From Saccoglossus kowalevskii (Eukaryota > Hemichordata > Enteropneusta > Harrimaniidae): a DNA stretch of 44,519 nt. Both the position numbers and the translations under genes were made by a program. Positions 43,301 to 44,519 of the stretch are shown here, piece by piece. The notes below the pieces were generated by a model, which had not been told where the DNA came from, ran no database searches, and saw nothing but the letters and a program-made list of their open reading frames with translations. The stretch is taken from assembly GCF_000003605.2 (NCBI RefSeq), contig NW_003119428.1:362744-407262 (forward strand), read 5' to 3'. Each line of letters starts with the position of its first letter. The first letter of the stretch is position 1.

Positions 43301-44498
43301 AATTCCATAAAATTCTGAAATTGTGAACATTTCTAGCTCCAGCAAAAAAAATACAAATTTTTCAGTATATTGGAAATGCAATTGCAGTTTCTAAAATTAA
43401 ACATTTTTTAAAATGTTTCAGAATACGAAGCTGCATGCTGTGAAAGTAGTTCCGGTTTACCCAAAATTGTATGTGCAATTACTGGGAAAGGTCCCATGAA
43501 AGAATATTACCAAGGTATCATAGCAACAAAGAAGTTTCAACATGTTCATATATGTACACCTTGGTTAGCTGCAGAAGATTATCCGTTGTTATTAGGTGAG
43601 TCTGTGTACAGAGGCATTCGGCTGTGTTTTCAGTGTTGTAACAGCACTTTAACTGATAATACCAGTAGTGTGTTAAAAAGAGTTGTATACATAGGTGACA
43701 TTTTTGGTTTGCCGACTAGCACAATCCCCTTAATAATTCAGTCAATATATAGACGTGGAGCTAATTAAAGAAATTCTGTGTGTGAGTAACTTGACCAACC
43801 ACGTCATAACAAGATTACAAAAGTCTAGATATAAAAGTCTAGATACAAAAGTCTAGATATAAAAGACCAAAAACGAAAAAAAAGCTTTGCTTCTCATCAA
43901 AAGGAAAATTAAAAAATGATGCAATGATGAGGTTTTAATTTATATTGTAATATTAAGATCATTCAATACAACAGCAAGTTATATAGCATTAAAAGTTGAT
44001 GTTGATCAACAAAAAAGAAACGCTTTCCCATCCTACCATAATGTGCCACACTTCACAGACACCTGTGAGCTACATGTTTCAAACAGATGCTCATGATGGA
44101 TTTCATAAAGACTTATTTGTAAATACTGCACCTGTAGTACCATATTTGTTCTATTAGAAGCAAATCTCCAATTTGTCGAAGACTCAATCATTCAATTATT
44201 ACATATTTTGATCATAGACATAGTTTCTGTAATATATGTAAGCATATGCACTACATAAAAATCATATGGTAAATTTGAACAACTATGAATCTTAGCTGAC
44301 AGGGTACTCGGCTCCAGAGCTTTCTCTAAATGATTTATATCAAACTGTCATTTATAATGACTTATTTTTTTATTTACTCTAAGGTTCTGCTGATATTGGT
44401 ATATGCTTACATACTTCGTCAAGTGGATTAGACTTACCCATGAAAGTAGTAGATATGTTTGGATGTGGACTGCCAGTATGTGCCACACATTTCAACTG
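37345..44498 (+). CDS. ALG1: ALG1, chitobiosyldiphosphodolichol beta-mannosyltransferase (3' end beyond window)
   Basis: Visible exons: 37345-37621, 38159-38239, 39307-39413, 40882-41030, 41373-41529, 42101-42290, 43422-43595 and 44384-44498, about 416 residues in frame; human ALG1 has 464. The enzyme (GT33) adds the first mannose from GDP-Man to GlcNAc2-PP-dolichol on the cytosolic ER face. Residues 8-50 are hydrophobic, an N-terminal ER anchor. Conserved blocks: [129 protein letters not shown] and [19 protein letters not shown]. For exon 6 I chose the acceptor at 42101 over the one at 42112, because only it keeps frame and gives LFLRLSK, like human LFMKLGS. The last visible donor is followed by a 19-bp repeat of exon sequence. 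Confidence 0.96.
37911..37922. repeat. Poly-G run in ALG1 intron 1
   Basis: About twelve consecutive G after GGTG; can form quadruplex-like structure and is error-prone in sequencing. Confidence 0.85.
38271..38726. repeat. 83-bp tandem repeat in ALG1 intron 2
   Basis: The landmark CATGTTACCAAAATCC (or a variant) recurs at 38271, 38354, 38437, 38520, 38603 and 38686, an exact 83-base period over about 5.5 copies. Each unit has GTTTGTATGGGTTCA(G/T)ACATT. It starts 31 bases after the exon 2 donor. Confidence 0.95.
39563..40062. mobile_element. 500-bp inverted-repeat element in ALG1 intron 3
   Basis: TAGACTGTCGACAG (39563-39576) is exactly inverted as CTGTCGACAGTCTA (40049-40062). The core CTGTCGACAG is itself palindromic. 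Inside is a 136-codon open frame on the minus strand (40029-39619), with a non-ATG start and no recognised domain; I do not call it a gene. No target duplication is evident. Confidence 0.55.
41075..41246 (+). mobile_element. TTAA MITE family 2, partial copy
   Basis: Lies in ALG1 intron 4. TTCTGGAAATGAACTCTAAT and AAGTGCAGACTATAAAC match the 22266-22500 copy. The right end is GGAGGGGAAAAGG with TTAA at 41243-41246; the left end is lost in a T-rich stretch. Confidence 0.7.
41703..41927 (+). mobile_element. TTAA MITE family 2, near full-length copy
   Basis: TTAA at 41703-41706 then CCATTTCACCGCCAG; right end GGGTGGTGAAAAGA with TTAA at 41924-41927. In ALG1 intron 5. The middle is shortened compared with the copy at 22266-22500. 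Confidence 0.75.
42943..43158. mobile_element. Palindromic MITE, CTGTAAAATACTTTA family, full-length
   Basis: Lies in ALG1 intron 6. Left end TACTGTAAAATACTTTATC, right end AATAAAGTATTCCACAGTA; length 216. The central part reads GGATTTTATTTTCACTGAAT. Confidence 0.88.
43821..43862. repeat. 14-bp tandem repeat, three units
   Basis: AAGTCTAGATA(T/C)AA repeated three times in ALG1 intron 7. Confidence 0.9.
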
Positions 44499-44519
44499 GT
44501 AAGTAGTAGATATGTTTGG

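Overview
This window is nuclear DNA from an animal, most likely a marine invertebrate. All the recognisable genes are split by many GT-AG introns of about 0.2 to 4 kb. Their products are metazoan housekeeping proteins that align best from memory with vertebrate orthologues. The non-coding DNA is AT-rich and full of short inverted-repeat transposons (MITEs) and tandem repeats. The species cannot be fixed from the sequence alone. No rRNA, tRNA, CRISPR or retrovirus-like element was found.

Layout, left to right: (1) 598-3558, minus: first four coding exons of a CEP112-like centrosomal protein (DUF4485 domain). The gene runs off the left edge, and a probable non-coding first exon lies near 5392-5640. 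(2) 5936-14778, plus: complete peflin (PEF1) gene in seven exons, head to head with CEP112 across a short shared promoter. (3) 18229-24087, minus: complete CCDC137 gene in six exons, convergent with PEF1. (4) 25047-26223, plus: OXLD1 in two exons, head to head with CCDC137. The two genes are also neighbours on human 17q25.3. (5) 27981-33044, plus: a five-exon RING/TRAF-type zinc-finger E3 ligase of NRDP1/RNF151 type. (6) 37345 to the right edge, plus: ALG1, the first mannosyltransferase of N-glycan assembly. Eight exons are visible and the last roughly 50 residues fall outside.

The genes do not form a pathway. PEF1 (COPII/CUL3 adaptor), ALG1 (ER glycosylation), CCDC137 (nucleolar), OXLD1 (mitochondrial), CEP112 (centrosome) and the E3 ligase are independent. 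Several start regions carry classical promoter motifs: an E-box palindrome and ETS site for CEP112/PEF1, a CRE for CCDC137/OXLD1, an NRF1 site for the E3 ligase and an E-box for ALG1.

The most unusual structure is at PEF1 exon 6. Its 3' splice site and first exon bases are tandemly copied in exact 60-bp units that stay open in the coding frame, giving four candidate in-frame acceptors. Other notable structures are a 1.5-kb 34-bp minisatellite with higher-order periodicity between short inverted ends, a 38-bp-arm hairpin that looks like a template-switch mutation, a perfect 252-bp tandem duplication, nested long inverted repeats, several MITE families, and a 19-bp repeat just after the last visible ALG1 splice donor.
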